A stretch of 64,000 bases of DNA from Massilia sp. METH4 (GCF_037094685.1 NZ_CP146614.1:310001-374000), one strand, 5' to 3'. Shown: positions 48,883-57,754, numbered from the stretch's first letter. Translations and numbers: made by a program. The notes: generated by a model not told the origin, from the letters alone.

Positions 48883-48971
48883 CAACAGCGGCTTGATCGT
48901 CACAGGAACAGCGTGGCGGGCCAAAGTGGAAGAGCAAATGCCGAATTGAAGTACCTGTCTGGAGTAATGCC
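48883..48971 (+). promoter_or_regulatory. Conserved flagellin mRNA leader (copy 3)
   Basis: The 48-nt block at 48883-48930 has one difference from copies 1 and 2, although the flanking promoter and the rest of the leader have diverged clearly. Confidence 0.6.
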
Positions 48972-50426
48972 ATGGCTTCCCCAATCAACACCAACGTCGC
49001 ATCCCTGAACTCGCAGCGCAACCTGTCGCAATCGCAGTCTGCCCTGTCCACCTCGCTGCAGCGCCTGTCGTCCGGCCTGCGTATCAACAGCGCGAAAGAC
49101 GACGCCGCAGGCCTCGCGATCTCCGATCGTATGAGCTCGCAGATCCGCGGCATGACGCAAGCGACCCGCAATGCCAATGACGGCGTGTCGATGGCGCAGA
49201 CTGCCGAAGGCGCACTGTCCTCCTCCGGCGACATCCTGCAGCGTATCCGCGAACTGGCTGTCCAGTCGTCGAACGCCTCGAACTCCGCATCGGACCGCAA
49301 GGCCCTGCAGACCGAAGTGACGCAGCTGTCGTCTGAACTGAACCGTATCGCGCAAACCACGTCGTTCAACGGCCAGAACCTGCTCGATGGCTCGATGGGG
49401 ACCGCGAAATTCCAGGTCGGCGCCGATGCCAACCAGCTGATCACGTCCACCGGTTCGAACTTCCTGACCAGCACCTACGGCAACAACAACCTGGCGACCG
49501 ATGCCGCCGCGGCGACCTCGACTTCCAGCGTGGCCAGCTCCGGTACGGTGGACGTGTCGGGCGTGCGCGGCAGTGCTACCCAGATCACCACGACCAGTGC
49601 CGATACCGCGCAGACGATCGCCGCCAAGGTGAACGCGCAGACGGCCAACACCGGCGTGACCGCGTCGGCGAAAACCGAAGTGCTGGTCAAAATGAGCGGC
49701 AACGAAGACTTCTCGTTCGAACTGAAGGGCGACAACACGACCGACGCCGTGAAGATCAACTTCAGCGTGGCCGGCACCGGCGACACCGCTTCCGACTACG
49801 CCGCGGGCATTAACGCCATCAACGCGCAGGCGGCCAAGACCGGCGTCACGGCCGAATACGATGCCACCAACAAAGGCATCAAGCTGACGCACGCCACCGG
49901 CGCCAACATCGACCTGAAGAACACGCGCGCCACGGCCAACACGACCTTCGATGCACGTACGTACCAGGCCGGTGGCGGCCTGACCGCGGCGAACGACATG
50001 AAGGCGAACAATGCCTCGACGATCGCCAACGGCACGATCACCTATGACTCGGAAGGCGCCTTCAAGGTGACCGACGCGTCCGGCCTGTCGAGCAGCGGCA
50101 CGTCGAGCCTGAAGTCCGTCGCATCGCTGGACATCTCCGACTTCAAGGGTGCCCAGGCAGCGATCAAGATCGCCGACGCGGCACTGGCAACCGTGAACAC
50201 CCAGCGCGCCGCCTTCGGTGCACTGCAGTCGCGTTTTGCCTCGGCAATCTCGAACCTGTCGACCACGACGGAGAACCTGTCGGCATCGAAGAGCCGTATC
50301 GTCGATACCGACTTCGCCGCGGAAACGGCCGCCATGACGCGTGGCCAGATCCTGCAGCAGGCCGGTACCGCCATGCTGGCCCAGGCGAACTCGCTGCCGA
50401 ACGGCGTGATGAGCCTCCTGCGCTAA
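48972..50426 (+). CDS. fliC: Flagellin (copy 3)
   Basis: A 484-residue flagellin of the same length as its neighbours but clearly diverged: it begins [20 protein letters not shown] and has scattered changes in the variable domain (for example [20 protein letters not shown]). Conserved ends, including [10 protein letters not shown] and NGVMSLLR, are intact. It has its own FliA-type promoter and terminator. It is the older member of the three-gene array and may give a filament with different properties. Confidence 0.96.
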   Translation: MASPINTNVASLNSQRNLSQSQSALSTSLQRLSSGLRINSAKDDAAGLAISDRMSSQIRGMTQATRNANDGVSMAQTAEGALSSSGDILQRIRELAVQSSNASNSASDRKALQTEVTQLSSELNRIAQTTSFNGQNLLDGSMGTAKFQVGADANQLITSTGSNFLTSTYGNNNLATDAAAATSTSSVASSGTVDVSGVRGSATQITTTSADTAQTIAAKVNAQTANTGVTASAKTEVLVKMSGNEDFSFELKGDNTTDAVKINFSVAGTGDTASDYAAGINAINAQAAKTGVTAEYDATNKGIKLTHATGANIDLKNTRATANTTFDARTYQAGGGLTAANDMKANNASTIANGTITYDSEGAFKVTDASGLSSSGTSSLKSVASLDISDFKGAQAAIKIADAALATVNTQRAAFGALQSRFASAISNLSTTTENLSASKSRIVDTDFAAETAAMTRGQILQQAGTAMLAQANSLPNGVMSLLR

Positions 50427-50486
50427 TCGCTTCGACGCGTGACCCGGCCGGCTTTGCGCCGGCCGATCACGGATCGTATTTTGCGG

Positions 50487-50520
50487 TTCCCCGCCTGGTT
50501 TTGCCGGTCGGGGAATTTTT
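50487..50520 (+). terminator. Terminator after flagellin 3
   Basis: TTCCCCG/CGGGGAA stem (50487-50493, 50509-50515) followed by TTTTT. A GC-rich hairpin built on CCGGCCGGC lies just before, near 50445-50465. The flaG ribosome binding site (AGGAGCC) follows. Confidence 0.8.
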
Positions 50521-50538
50521 GCCATTTCAGGAGCCATC

Positions 50539-50907
50539 ATGACAATCGACAAGCTCGGCACTTTCTCAGCCCGGCCGGAGCGTGTTCTCGCCGCCGAAAA
50601 TGCCACCGTGTCCGTCGCGCGGCCGCTCGTCGCCGCCAAACCGGCGGCGGAAACGAAACCAGCGACGGCAGGCGCGCCGGACAGCACGCCGAAAGACGAA
50701 TTGGCCGCCGCGGTAAGCAAGCTCAACGAGTCGGTGCACGAGCAAAGCATCAGCTTCGAGATCGACGAGGAGAGCAAGCGCACCATCGTCAAGGTCATCG
50801 ATACCCACACCAAGGAAGTGGTGCGGCAGATGCCCACCGAGGAAGCGCTGCAGATCGCCAAGTCGCTCGACAAGGCCTTCGGCCTGCTGATCCGCCAGCA
50901 AGCCTGA
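50539..50907 (+). CDS. flaG: Flagellar protein FlaG
   Basis: A 122-residue FlaG-family protein. The C-terminal half is the family domain: ISFEIDEESKRTIVKVIDTH then VVRQMPTEEALQIAKSLDK. The first 60 residues are Ala/Pro-rich and unconserved. FlaG proteins influence filament length in some species. Located between flagellin and fliD, as is usual. Confidence 0.92.
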   Translation: MTIDKLGTFSARPERVLAAENATVSVARPLVAAKPAAETKPATAGAPDSTPKDELAAAVSKLNESVHEQSISFEIDEESKRTIVKVIDTHTKEVVRQMPTEEALQIAKSLDKAFGLLIRQQA

Positions 50908-50935
50908 CGCCGCCCGCGCCCGTATCGAACTACCT

Positions 50936-50964
50936 GGAGCCGACCCTACCCGGGCGTCGGCTCC
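50936..50964 (+). terminator. Hairpin between flaG and fliD
   Basis: GGAGCCGAC (50936-50944) pairs with GTCGGCTCC (50956-50964). No T-run follows, so termination would be partial or Rho-assisted. Confidence 0.5.
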
Positions 50965-51020
50965 GCCCGCTTTCGGCTACCATCGGTTCCATCGCCGAAA
51001 CTGGGTGTTATTTCCCCCTC

Positions 51021-51047
51021 TCAAGTCTCGTTTGATTCTGCCGATAA
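51021..51047 (+). promoter_or_regulatory. Sigma-28 promoter of fliD
   Basis: TCAA at 51021, 15-bp spacer, GCCGATAA at 51040-51047, an exact match to the -10 consensus. It lies 34 bp before the fliD start and probably drives fliD-fliS-fliT and beyond. Confidence 0.85.
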
Positions 51048-51081
51048 TGACCTACATTATCGCTTTCTCAGGAGCAAAGCC

Positions 51082-53736
51082 GTGGCAACCATCACCACTA
51101 CCGGCAGCGTGCTGGACGTCAACAGCATCGTCTCCCAGTTGATGACCGTCGAGCAGCAACCGCTGGCCAAGTACGACCAAAAGACCGCCTCGTACCAGGC
51201 CACGCTGTCGGCCTACGGTTCGCTGTCGGGTGCCGTGGGCGCCTTCCAGACCGCGCTCGGCGGGCTGACCAAGGCCACCGACTTCAACGCGCTCAGCGCC
51301 ACGCCAGGCAACAAGGACATCTTTTCCGCATCGGCTTCGTCCAAGGCCGTCGCCGGCAACTACAAGGTCAACGTGACGCAGCTGGCGCAGGCGCAGACGC
51401 TGACCACGGCCGGCATCGCCAGCAACAAGTCGGCGATCGGCCTGGGCGGCAAGACCACCCTTTCCTTCCAGTTCGGCAGTGTCAGCGGCGGCTTCGGCCT
51501 GCCCGGCACGAAGCTCGCCAGCAATATCGCCGCGAGCGGCATCAGCAACGGCTCGCTGACGATCAACGGCACGGCCATTGCCACCGACAGCACCACCACC
51601 AGCGCGCGCGCGCTGGCCGAGGCCATCAATGCGAAAAGCACGACGACCGGCGTGACGGCCACCGCCACGGCGACGACGAGCGATGCTGCCCTGTTCGGCG
51701 GCTTCGGCGATGTGTCCACGGCAGGCGGCGGCACCTATGCGCTGAAAGTCGGCGGCGTGGAAATCGGCGCGCAAGCGGCGGGCGCGGCGGCCGGTGCCGG
51801 CGTCACGGCGGCATCGATCGACGCGGCGCTCGCCGGGCCGTCGACCGTGCTCACGGCACTGACCAACGCCGGCATCTCCTTCAGCGGCAGCGCGGCGGGC
51901 GGCGACCTGAAATTTTCCCGCGCCGATGGCGCCAACCTCCAGATCGAGGAAGTGGTGTCGGGCGGCGTGACGGGCGGCATCGGCAAGAGCGCCGCGCAAG
52001 CCAACGTGGGGTCCAGCGTGACGGCGGTCAGCGGCATTTCGCTCAGTTCGACGACGGCGAGCCCGATCACGGTCGCCGGCAGCAACCCTGCCGCCGCCGG
52101 CCTGACGGCCGGCACCGGCGGCACCTACCTGGGCGGCGGGTTCACCCAGGATGCCAACATCGCCTCCGGCACCGTGACGATCGATTCCACCAACAATTCG
52201 CTGGAAGGCATTCGCGACGCCGTCAACAAGGCCAATATCGGCGTCACCGCGACCATCGTGTCGGACGGCAGCGACAAGCCGTATCACCTGGTGTTCACGT
52301 CGAACGCCACCGGTGCGAACGCGTCGATGAAGATTTCGCTGTCCGGCACGGACACCGATCCGCCCGATGCCGCGCTGGCCGACCTGCTGGGCTACGATCC
52401 GGGCGGCGCGCAGAAGATGACCCAGACTTCCGCCGCGCAGGATACCAAGCTGACCGTCAACGGCATCGCCGTCACGAGCAAGTCGAACAATGTGGGCGAA
52501 GCGATCCAGGGCGTTACGCTGACCGTCACCCAGACCGGGTCGAGCACGCTCGCCGTCAGCCGCAATACCTCGCAGGTGAAGACCAATGTGGAAGCGTTCG
52601 TCAAGGCCTACAACGACCTAAACGGCACGTTGAAGAAGCTGACCGGCTACAACTCGGAAACCAAGGCGGCCGGCGCCCTGCAGGGCGATGCCACCGCGAC
52701 GTCGATCCAGTCGCAGATCCGGCGCATGATGACGTCCAACATCACCGGCCTGACGGGCGCATTCAGCAACCTGGGCCAGGTGGGCATCAGCTTTGCCAAG
52801 GATGGCACGCTGTCGCTCGACTCGAGCAAGTTCCAGAAGGCGATCGACAAGAACTTCGCCGATATCGGCGCCCTGTTCGGCGCGGTCGGCAACACCACCG
52901 ACAACCTGGTGTCGTTCTCGTCGTCCACGGCCGCCACGAAGCCGGGCACGTACGACCTGTCGATCACCCAGATGGCTTCCCAAGGCTCGCTGACGAGCGG
53001 CGCGGCAGTACCTGCCAGCACGACCATCGCCGCCAACACGACGTGGGCCGTTACGCTGAACGACACGACGCCGAGCGACAGCAAGAACACGGCGACGGTG
53101 ACGATCCCGGCCGGCACCTACACGCCGGCCGAGCTGGCCAAGGTGATCCAGTCGTCGATCAATGGCATATCGACGTTCTCGAACGATGGCAAGTCCGTCA
53201 CCGCATCGATCGACAGCAACGGCAAGCTCGTCGTCGCGTCGGCGAAGTACGGCTCCCTGTCGAATATTTCGCTGAGCTCCACCAGCGGCACGACGGTGGA
53301 CAGCCTGTTCGGCGGCGCTGCGGCGGTCGCGGGCGTGGACGTGGCCGGCACGCTGGGCGGCCATCCGGTGGTCGGCTCGGGTCAGACGATGACCGGCCTG
53401 GCCGGTACCGATGTCGAGGGCCTGAAGATCGACATTACCGGCGGCACCACCGGCCCGCGCGGCACGGTCAGTTTCTCGCAAGGCTATGCTTACCAGCTGA
53501 ACAACCTTGCCACGACCATGCTGGGCAAGACCGGCCAGATCACCAGCCGCACGGATGGCATCAACAAATCGATCAAGGACGTGGAAAAGCAGCGCGACGC
53601 GTTCTCGGACAAGCTGGCCGGCATCGAAGCCCGCTACCGCAAGCAGTACAGCGCGTTGGACGTCATGCTGGCAAACATGCAGACCACGTCCAGTTACCTG
53701 ACCCAGCAATTGGCGGCCCTGTCCTCCAATATGTGA
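51082..53736 (+). CDS. fliD: Flagellar filament cap protein FliD, unusually long
   Basis: An 884-residue capping protein, against roughly 450-670 in most species. It starts at GTG (51082) preceded by AGGAGC. The FliD N-terminal domain (SVLDVNSIVSQLMTVEQQPL, GNYKVNVTQLAQAQTL) and C-terminal coiled end (GINKSIKDVEKQRDAFSDKL, YSALDVMLANMQTTSSYLTQ) are intact. The extra length is in the middle and in an insert at about 620-800. There GTYDLSITQMASQGSLTSG echoes the N-terminal motif, suggesting internal duplication of a surface domain. It helps flagellin polymerise at the tip. Confidence 0.95.
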   Translation: MATITTTGSVLDVNSIVSQLMTVEQQPLAKYDQKTASYQATLSAYGSLSGAVGAFQTALGGLTKATDFNALSATPGNKDIFSASASSKAVAGNYKVNVTQLAQAQTLTTAGIASNKSAIGLGGKTTLSFQFGSVSGGFGLPGTKLASNIAASGISNGSLTINGTAIATDSTTTSARALAEAINAKSTTTGVTATATATTSDAALFGGFGDVSTAGGGTYALKVGGVEIGAQAAGAAAGAGVTAASIDAALAGPSTVLTALTNAGISFSGSAAGGDLKFSRADGANLQIEEVVSGGVTGGIGKSAAQANVGSSVTAVSGISLSSTTASPITVAGSNPAAAGLTAGTGGTYLGGGFTQDANIASGTVTIDSTNNSLEGIRDAVNKANIGVTATIVSDGSDKPYHLVFTSNATGANASMKISLSGTDTDPPDAALADLLGYDPGGAQKMTQTSAAQDTKLTVNGIAVTSKSNNVGEAIQGVTLTVTQTGSSTLAVSRNTSQVKTNVEAFVKAYNDLNGTLKKLTGYNSETKAAGALQGDATATSIQSQIRRMMTSNITGLTGAFSNLGQVGISFAKDGTLSLDSSKFQKAIDKNFADIGALFGAVGNTTDNLVSFSSSTAATKPGTYDLSITQMASQGSLTSGAAVPASTTIAANTTWAVTLNDTTPSDSKNTATVTIPAGTYTPAELAKVIQSSINGISTFSNDGKSVTASIDSNGKLVVASAKYGSLSNISLSSTSGTTVDSLFGGAAAVAGVDVAGTLGGHPVVGSGQTMTGLAGTDVEGLKIDITGGTTGPRGTVSFSQGYAYQLNNLATTMLGKTGQITSRTDGINKSIKDVEKQRDAFSDKLAGIEARYRKQYSALDVMLANMQTTSSYLTQQLAALSSNM

Positions 53737-53761
53737 AGCAACAAGAAGCAAGGAGAGAACC

Positions 53762-54223
53762 ATGTTCGGAAGTCCTCAACGCGGCGTCAACGCCTATGCC
53801 AAGGTCGGCCTGGAGACGGGTGTCGCCGCGGCCTCGCCGCACAAGCTGATCGTGATGCTGTACGACGGCGCGATCGTCGCGCTGATCAATGCCGCCAACC
53901 ACATGAAGGCCGGCAATATCGAAGGGAAAGGCAAGGCGATTTCGCATGCCATCCAGATCATCGACAATGGCTTGAAGGCCAGCCTGGACAAGGAAGTGGG
54001 CGGCGAAATCGCGCGAAACCTGGACGCGCTGTATGAATACATGAGCGCCCGCCTGCTGACCGCGAACCTGCAGAACCAGGTTGAAATCCTGGACGAGGTG
54101 CGCGGCCTGTTGACGGACCTGCGCGAGACGTGGAAGCAGATCGGCGACGAAGTGCCTGCCGCGCCGGCGGGCGGCGCGCCCGTCGCCAATCACAAGCAAT
54201 TCCCCGCTTTTTCCGGCTACTGA
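53762..54223 (+). CDS. fliS: Flagellin export chaperone FliS
   Basis: A 153-residue chaperone binding the flagellin C-terminus before export. Family features: YAKVGLETGVAAASPHKLIV, MLYDGAIVALINAANHMKAG, and GLKASLDKEVGGEIARNLDA followed by LYEYMSARL. The last 25 residues are an Ala/Pro-rich tail. It starts 25 bp after fliD. Confidence 0.95.
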   Translation: MFGSPQRGVNAYAKVGLETGVAAASPHKLIVMLYDGAIVALINAANHMKAGNIEGKGKAISHAIQIIDNGLKASLDKEVGGEIARNLDALYEYMSARLLTANLQNQVEILDEVRGLLTDLRETWKQIGDEVPAAPAGGAPVANHKQFPAFSGY

Positions 54224-54254
54224 TTCCGGCTACTGAGACAGGCAAGAACCTTCG

Positions 54255-54587
54255 ATGACGATGACCAATCACGACGTGCTGTCGGTGTACGCGGCGATGG
54301 GCGAGCTGACCAGCCAGATGGTGGCCGCCGCCAATGCTTCCGACTGGGAGCACCTGCAGGACCTGGAACAGCGCATGAACGCGCACGTGGCGGTGCTCAA
54401 GGCCACGGAAGGCATGGTGCGCCTGGAAGGCGAGCAGCGCACGCGCAAGGCCACGCTGATCAAGCAGATGCTGGACGACGACCGCAAGGTGCGCGACCTG
54501 ATCACGCCGTGGATGGCGCAACTGGCGAAACTGATCAACAGTACCGGCACCGAGCGGCGCCTCGCCAATGCTTACGGCGGCGTTTGA
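54255..54587 (+). CDS. fliT: Flagellar protein FliT (FliD chaperone)
   Basis: A 110-residue all-helical protein. DWEHLQDLEQRMNAHVAVLK and the later RKATLIKQMLDDDRKVRDLI fit the FliT pattern, and the position after fliS is canonical. FliT holds FliD before export and in enterics also inhibits FlhDC. Similarity in this family is weak, so the call leans partly on context. Confidence 0.85.
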   Translation: MTMTNHDVLSVYAAMGELTSQMVAAANASDWEHLQDLEQRMNAHVAVLKATEGMVRLEGEQRTRKATLIKQMLDDDRKVRDLITPWMAQLAKLINSTGTERRLANAYGGV

Positions 54588-54634
54588 GCCGCCTTGCCTT
54601 GACGGCGTTGCATCCAAGCGGCATTGCATGCAGC

Positions 54635-54676
54635 GCATTTCATGAACCGCATTTCATGAACCGCATTTCATGAACA
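54635..54676. repeat. Three 14-bp tandem repeats upstream of the fliK-like gene
   Basis: GCATTTCATGAACC occurs twice and GCATTTCATGAACA once, head to tail, in the gap between fliT and the GTG start at 54697. Each contains the palindrome TTCATGAA. A further degenerate copy may lie just upstream. Copy number change would alter leader length only. Confidence 0.75.
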
Positions 54677-54696
54677 TTATCGGGAGAACCTGAGCA

Positions 54697-55842
54697 GTGC
54701 AGACGCGGCTCGATTCGGCCGGGCTGCGGCCCCTCGTGCCGGGCGGCGGCCAGGCGGTCGCCGATCCGCGGCAAGCCGCGTTCCAGCGGAACCTGGCGCC
54801 GATGGTCGGCAAGACCGTGGCGGGCGAGGTGCTGGCGAAGATCCCGGACGGCAGCTACCTGGTGCGCGTGGCCGATACCAACGCGCGCATGATGCTGCCC
54901 GGCGGCACCCAGGTCGGCGCGCAGGTCGCCCTGAACGTGGTGGCCGCGCACCCCCGCCCCCTGCTGCAGGTGGGCACTGAACAGGCCCAGCTGGCTACCG
55001 TGTACACCGCGCCCGGCGAAACGGGCGCAGCGCAAACCCGGCCGATGAGCTCGGCCGCGGTACTGCTCAACAAGGCGCCGCTGGTTCCCGCCGACCAGCT
55101 CCCCACCCTCGACCATACTTCCGCCCAGGCCACGCTGAGCCCGGCCGCGCGCGCCATCGCCAGCGCGCTGACGCAGGCTTACACGGCCCCCGGCGCACCG
55201 GTTGTCATCCATGGCAAGCAGGCGCTGGTCGCTGCCGGCGTGCCCGATCCCGGCCGCCTGGAAGGCGCGCTGAAAAACGTGCTGGGCGAATCGGGACTGT
55301 TCTACGAGTCGCATGTGGCCGAATGGGCCGAAGGCAAGCGCAGCCTGCAGGAACTGGCGCGCGAGCCGCAGATGCAGCGCATGATGCAGGGCGCCACCTC
55401 CGACGCGATGGCGCGCGCGATGGGAGGGCCCGACCTTTCGGCCGCGCACATGATCAACCTGCAACTGCACGCGCAGGAACAGGGCAAGGTGCAGTGGCAC
55501 GGCGAGGCATGGCCGGGCCAGCGCATGCAGTGGGAAGTGGAGCGCGAGGAGAACGAGGGGCGCTCGCGCGGCCGCGGCGAAGCGGAGGAGCAGCCGGTCT
55601 GGCGGAGCGGCGTACGCTTCCACCTGCCGCTGCTGGGCAAGGTGGCTGCCAGCGTCACGCTGGTGGGCGATCAGGTGCACCTGACGATGCAGTCCGATTC
55701 CGACGATACCGCCGCCGAGTTGCGCGCCTGGTCCGGCGAATTGCAGCGCGCGCTGGACGCGGCGGGCTTGCCGCTGTCGACCCTGTCGATCGGTGCGGAG
55801 GCGCCGGCGGCGCCCGCGAAAGGCGACAGCGATGCGTCGTGA
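54697..55842 (+). CDS. FliK-like flagellar hook-length control family protein
   Basis: A 381-residue protein. The C-terminal region VRFHLPLLGKVAASVTLVGD and WSGELQRALDAAGLPLSTLS resembles the FliK C-terminal (Flg_hook) domain. The N-terminal half (VGKTVAGEVLAKIPDGSYLV) is not FliK-like in sequence. The start is GTG at 54697. It overlaps by 11 bp a gene for an FlhB-tail-like protein, a pairing seen in other betaproteobacteria; a true fliK begins at 63457. It may be a specialised secretion-switch partner (inference). Confidence 0.8.
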   Translation: MQTRLDSAGLRPLVPGGGQAVADPRQAAFQRNLAPMVGKTVAGEVLAKIPDGSYLVRVADTNARMMLPGGTQVGAQVALNVVAAHPRPLLQVGTEQAQLATVYTAPGETGAAQTRPMSSAAVLLNKAPLVPADQLPTLDHTSAQATLSPAARAIASALTQAYTAPGAPVVIHGKQALVAAGVPDPGRLEGALKNVLGESGLFYESHVAEWAEGKRSLQELAREPQMQRMMQGATSDAMARAMGGPDLSAAHMINLQLHAQEQGKVQWHGEAWPGQRMQWEVEREENEGRSRGRGEAEEQPVWRSGVRFHLPLLGKVAASVTLVGDQVHLTMQSDSDDTAAELRAWSGELQRALDAAGLPLSTLSIGAEAPAAPAKGDSDAS

Positions 55843-56188
55843 CGATCCGCCCAAGCGCCCACTGCAGAGCGCCGTCGCGCTCGCCTACAAGAACGGCGAG
55901 GGGGCGCCGAAGGTCGTCGCCAAGGGCCGCGGCCTGGTGGCCGAGCAGATCATCGCCGTGGCAGCCGAGGCCGGCGTGTACGTGCACGAGTCGAAGGAAC
56001 TCGTGTCGCTGCTGATGGATATCGACCTCGACCGGCAAATCCCGCCGGCGCTCTACCGTGTCATTGCGGAACTATTGGCCTGGCTTTATCATATCGAGGC
56101 GGCAAAAAAATCCGGCACGGCGCCACCGCCAGCCCCCGATACCGAAGCCGCCCTCCCCCCTTCCACATCTACCTCTGGCGAACCCTGA
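55832..56188 (+). CDS. FlhB C-terminal-domain-like protein (FhlB/YlqH type)
   Basis: A 118-residue soluble protein matching the cytoplasmic C-terminal domain of FlhB without its membrane part: AVALAYKNGEGAPKVVAKGR and IPPALYRVIAELLAWLYHIE. The NPTH autocleavage motif is absent (PLQSAVAL stands near the N-terminus). The start at 55832 is inside the preceding gene. Such stand-alone domains can stand in for the FlhB tail in the export switch. The C-terminal 25 residues are Pro/Ser/Thr-rich. Confidence 0.85.
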   Translation: MRRDDPPKRPLQSAVALAYKNGEGAPKVVAKGRGLVAEQIIAVAAEAGVYVHESKELVSLLMDIDLDRQIPPALYRVIAELLAWLYHIEAAKKSGTAPPPAPDTEAALPPSTSTSGEP

Positions 56189-56946
56189 TGCAACCCTTCA
56201 TTGCGGACACGGATACCGAAAACTGGCACGATTTCGAGGTAGGATCGCGCCGGGAAGTCATCGCGCTGCTGCGCGCGATCTCCGACAAGAAACAGGAAGT
56301 ACGCGTGGCCGCGCGCGACGGCGGCGCCGTCTACACCACCGCGATCCTGGCCGTCGACGGCGATGCCGACACGGTGCTGATCGACCGCCCGCTCGATCCC
56401 GATTACGAGCGGGCCCTGCTCTCGGGCGACGTATCGTTCGAAACGTCCCTCGACAAGATCCGCATCTTCTTCGGCAGCGACAGCCTGCACCCTTCCCTGC
56501 ACGACGGCAAGCCGGCGCTGAAAATGGCCGTGCCGGCCAGCCTGATCCGCCTGCAACGGCGCGAGTACTACCGCATGGCCACGCCGCTGACGAACCCCGT
56601 GCGCGTCTCGATCCCGTTGCCGCCCGAGCTGGGCGGCGGCGTGGGCGTGTTCCCCCTGGCCGACATCAGCGTGGGCGGCATCGCCATCCTCGACAACCAG
56701 TTCGTGCTGGGCGATACGATCGGCCGCGACTACGCCGAGTGCCGTATCGAACTGCCAGACCTGGGCAATATCACGACGAACCTGCAGATCCGCAACATGC
56801 TCGACATGACGCTGCTGAACAACAAGCCGAACCGGCGGCTGGGCTGCCAGTTCATCGACATGGGGCGCGGCGCCGCCGCGGCCGTGCAGCGCTATATCAC
56901 GAAGCTGGAGCGGGAGAGGAATGCCCGGATCAACGGGATTGGATGA
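56188..56946 (+). CDS. ycgR: Flagellar brake protein YcgR (PilZ domain)
   Basis: A 252-residue c-di-GMP effector. The N-terminal YcgR domain (SRREVIALLRAISDKKQEVR) is followed by a PilZ domain with both binding motifs: RLQRREYYR (RxxxR, about residues 117-125) and DISVGGIAIL (DxSxxG). Bound to c-di-GMP, YcgR slows the motor. It overlaps the previous stop by one base. It connects the diguanylate cyclase at 43441 to motility. Confidence 0.94.
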   Translation: MQPFIADTDTENWHDFEVGSRREVIALLRAISDKKQEVRVAARDGGAVYTTAILAVDGDADTVLIDRPLDPDYERALLSGDVSFETSLDKIRIFFGSDSLHPSLHDGKPALKMAVPASLIRLQRREYYRMATPLTNPVRVSIPLPPELGGGVGVFPLADISVGGIAILDNQFVLGDTIGRDYAECRIELPDLGNITTNLQIRNMLDMTLLNNKPNRRLGCQFIDMGRGAAAAVQRYITKLERERNARINGIG

Positions 56947-57013
56947 TCGCTGTAGCTGTTGAGGCGTATGCGGTTGGCTCGGCTAGGAAGTGGCCTGGAA
57001 GATTGCCTCGGCA

Positions 57014-57124
57014 GAAAACCGGTGTCCGACACCGCAAGGGTGTCCGACACCAATAAATCGACGCCGCGGACTGCGAATCCGCTGGTGTCGAACATCTTTT
57101 CCTGCGGAAAAGGTGTTCGACACC
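57014..57124. repeat. Array of four REP-like 13-mers between ycgR and fliE
   Basis: GGTGTCCGACACC at 57021-57033 (preceded by GAAAACC) and 57039-57051, then GGTGTCGAACATC at 57084-57096 and its near complement GGTGTTCGACACC at 57112-57124. The last two enclose TTTTCC-TGC-GGAAAA, forming a stem of about 19 bp with one mismatch. It lies between convergent genes and can serve as a bidirectional terminator. Confidence 0.85.
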
Positions 57125-57137
57125 GGTCTTCTTCCGC

Positions 57138-57479
57138 TTACACCTGCATGTTCATGATGTCCGTATAAGCCTGTACCAGCTTGTTGCGCACCTGCACGGT
57201 GGCCTGGAAGTTGATGCTGGCCTTCTGCATCTGGATCATCACGTCGGACAGGTTCACCGAATCGTCGCCCAGCTGGAATTGCCGCGACATGGCCTGCGCC
57301 TTGTTCTGGCTTTCCGCCACGCTGTCCAGCGCTCCCTTCAGGGCATTGGAAAAGTCGACCTTCGCGGCCGGCTGCTCGGTCTGGATCGCCGGCGGCGTGG
57401 CCTGCGGGCGCGTTGCTGCCGCCTTCAGCTGGGCGATCATGGACTGGATCTGGCTGCTGTCGATACCGCCTGTGCGCAT
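57138..57479 (-). CDS. fliE: Flagellar hook-basal body protein FliE
   Basis: A 113-residue MS-ring/rod junction protein. The C-terminal SVNLSDVMIQMQKASINFQA then TVQVRNKLVQAYTDIMNMQV is the family signature. The start at 57479 gives MRTGGIDSSQ; an upstream start would add 18 residues with no family support. It is divergent from fliF, the usual betaproteobacterial order. Confidence 0.95.
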   Translation of the reverse strand: MRTGGIDSSQIQSMIAQLKAAATRPQATPPAIQTEQPAAKVDFSNALKGALDSVAESQNKAQAMSRQFQLGDDSVNLSDVMIQMQKASINFQATVQVRNKLVQAYTDIMNMQV

Positions 57480-57754
57480 GGTGGACTCCGCTCGGTTGGT
57501 GCACTGTTGCTGTAGCGGAACAAAACCAGGCAAAACGATGGTTGCCGCGCTACAATACCTAAAGGATCCAGCGCAGGGGCCGGATGCTTTTTCTACCCTC
57601 GCAGAATATCAGCCAGGACCGCCAGCGGCGGCGGCGAGCAGGCCCCGAAACGGCCCTCTTTTCCACGGATCGATGAACAGGCCGCGAACCGATAATGTGG
57701 TACATGCCCGCTGAGTCCGGGCCGCCGATATCCAACGTTCCCGGAAATACATCC
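57480..57754. promoter_or_regulatory. Divergent promoter region of fliE and fliF
   Basis: This 275-bp gap should hold promoters for both genes. No convincing sigma-54 site was found: TGGTGCACTGTTGCT near 57498 has the right words but one base too few between GG and GC. ACCGATAA at 57688 matches a FliA -10 box but lacks a -35 partner at the proper distance. Nothing firmer is visible. Confidence 0.35.

Noticed and set aside
45244..50873. Antisense frames of 427-657 codons opposite each flagellin
   Set aside because: They recur only because the flagellins are duplicated. They have no ribosome binding site and no recognisable domains.
57497..57512. Possible sigma-54 site upstream of fliE
   Set aside because: The GG and GC elements are separated by 9 rather than 10 bases, which abolishes the standard spacing.
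57669..57695. FliA-type -10 box ACCGATAA upstream of fliF
   Set aside because: No TAAA or TCAA is found at the required distance upstream, and basal-body genes are normally not FliA-dependent.
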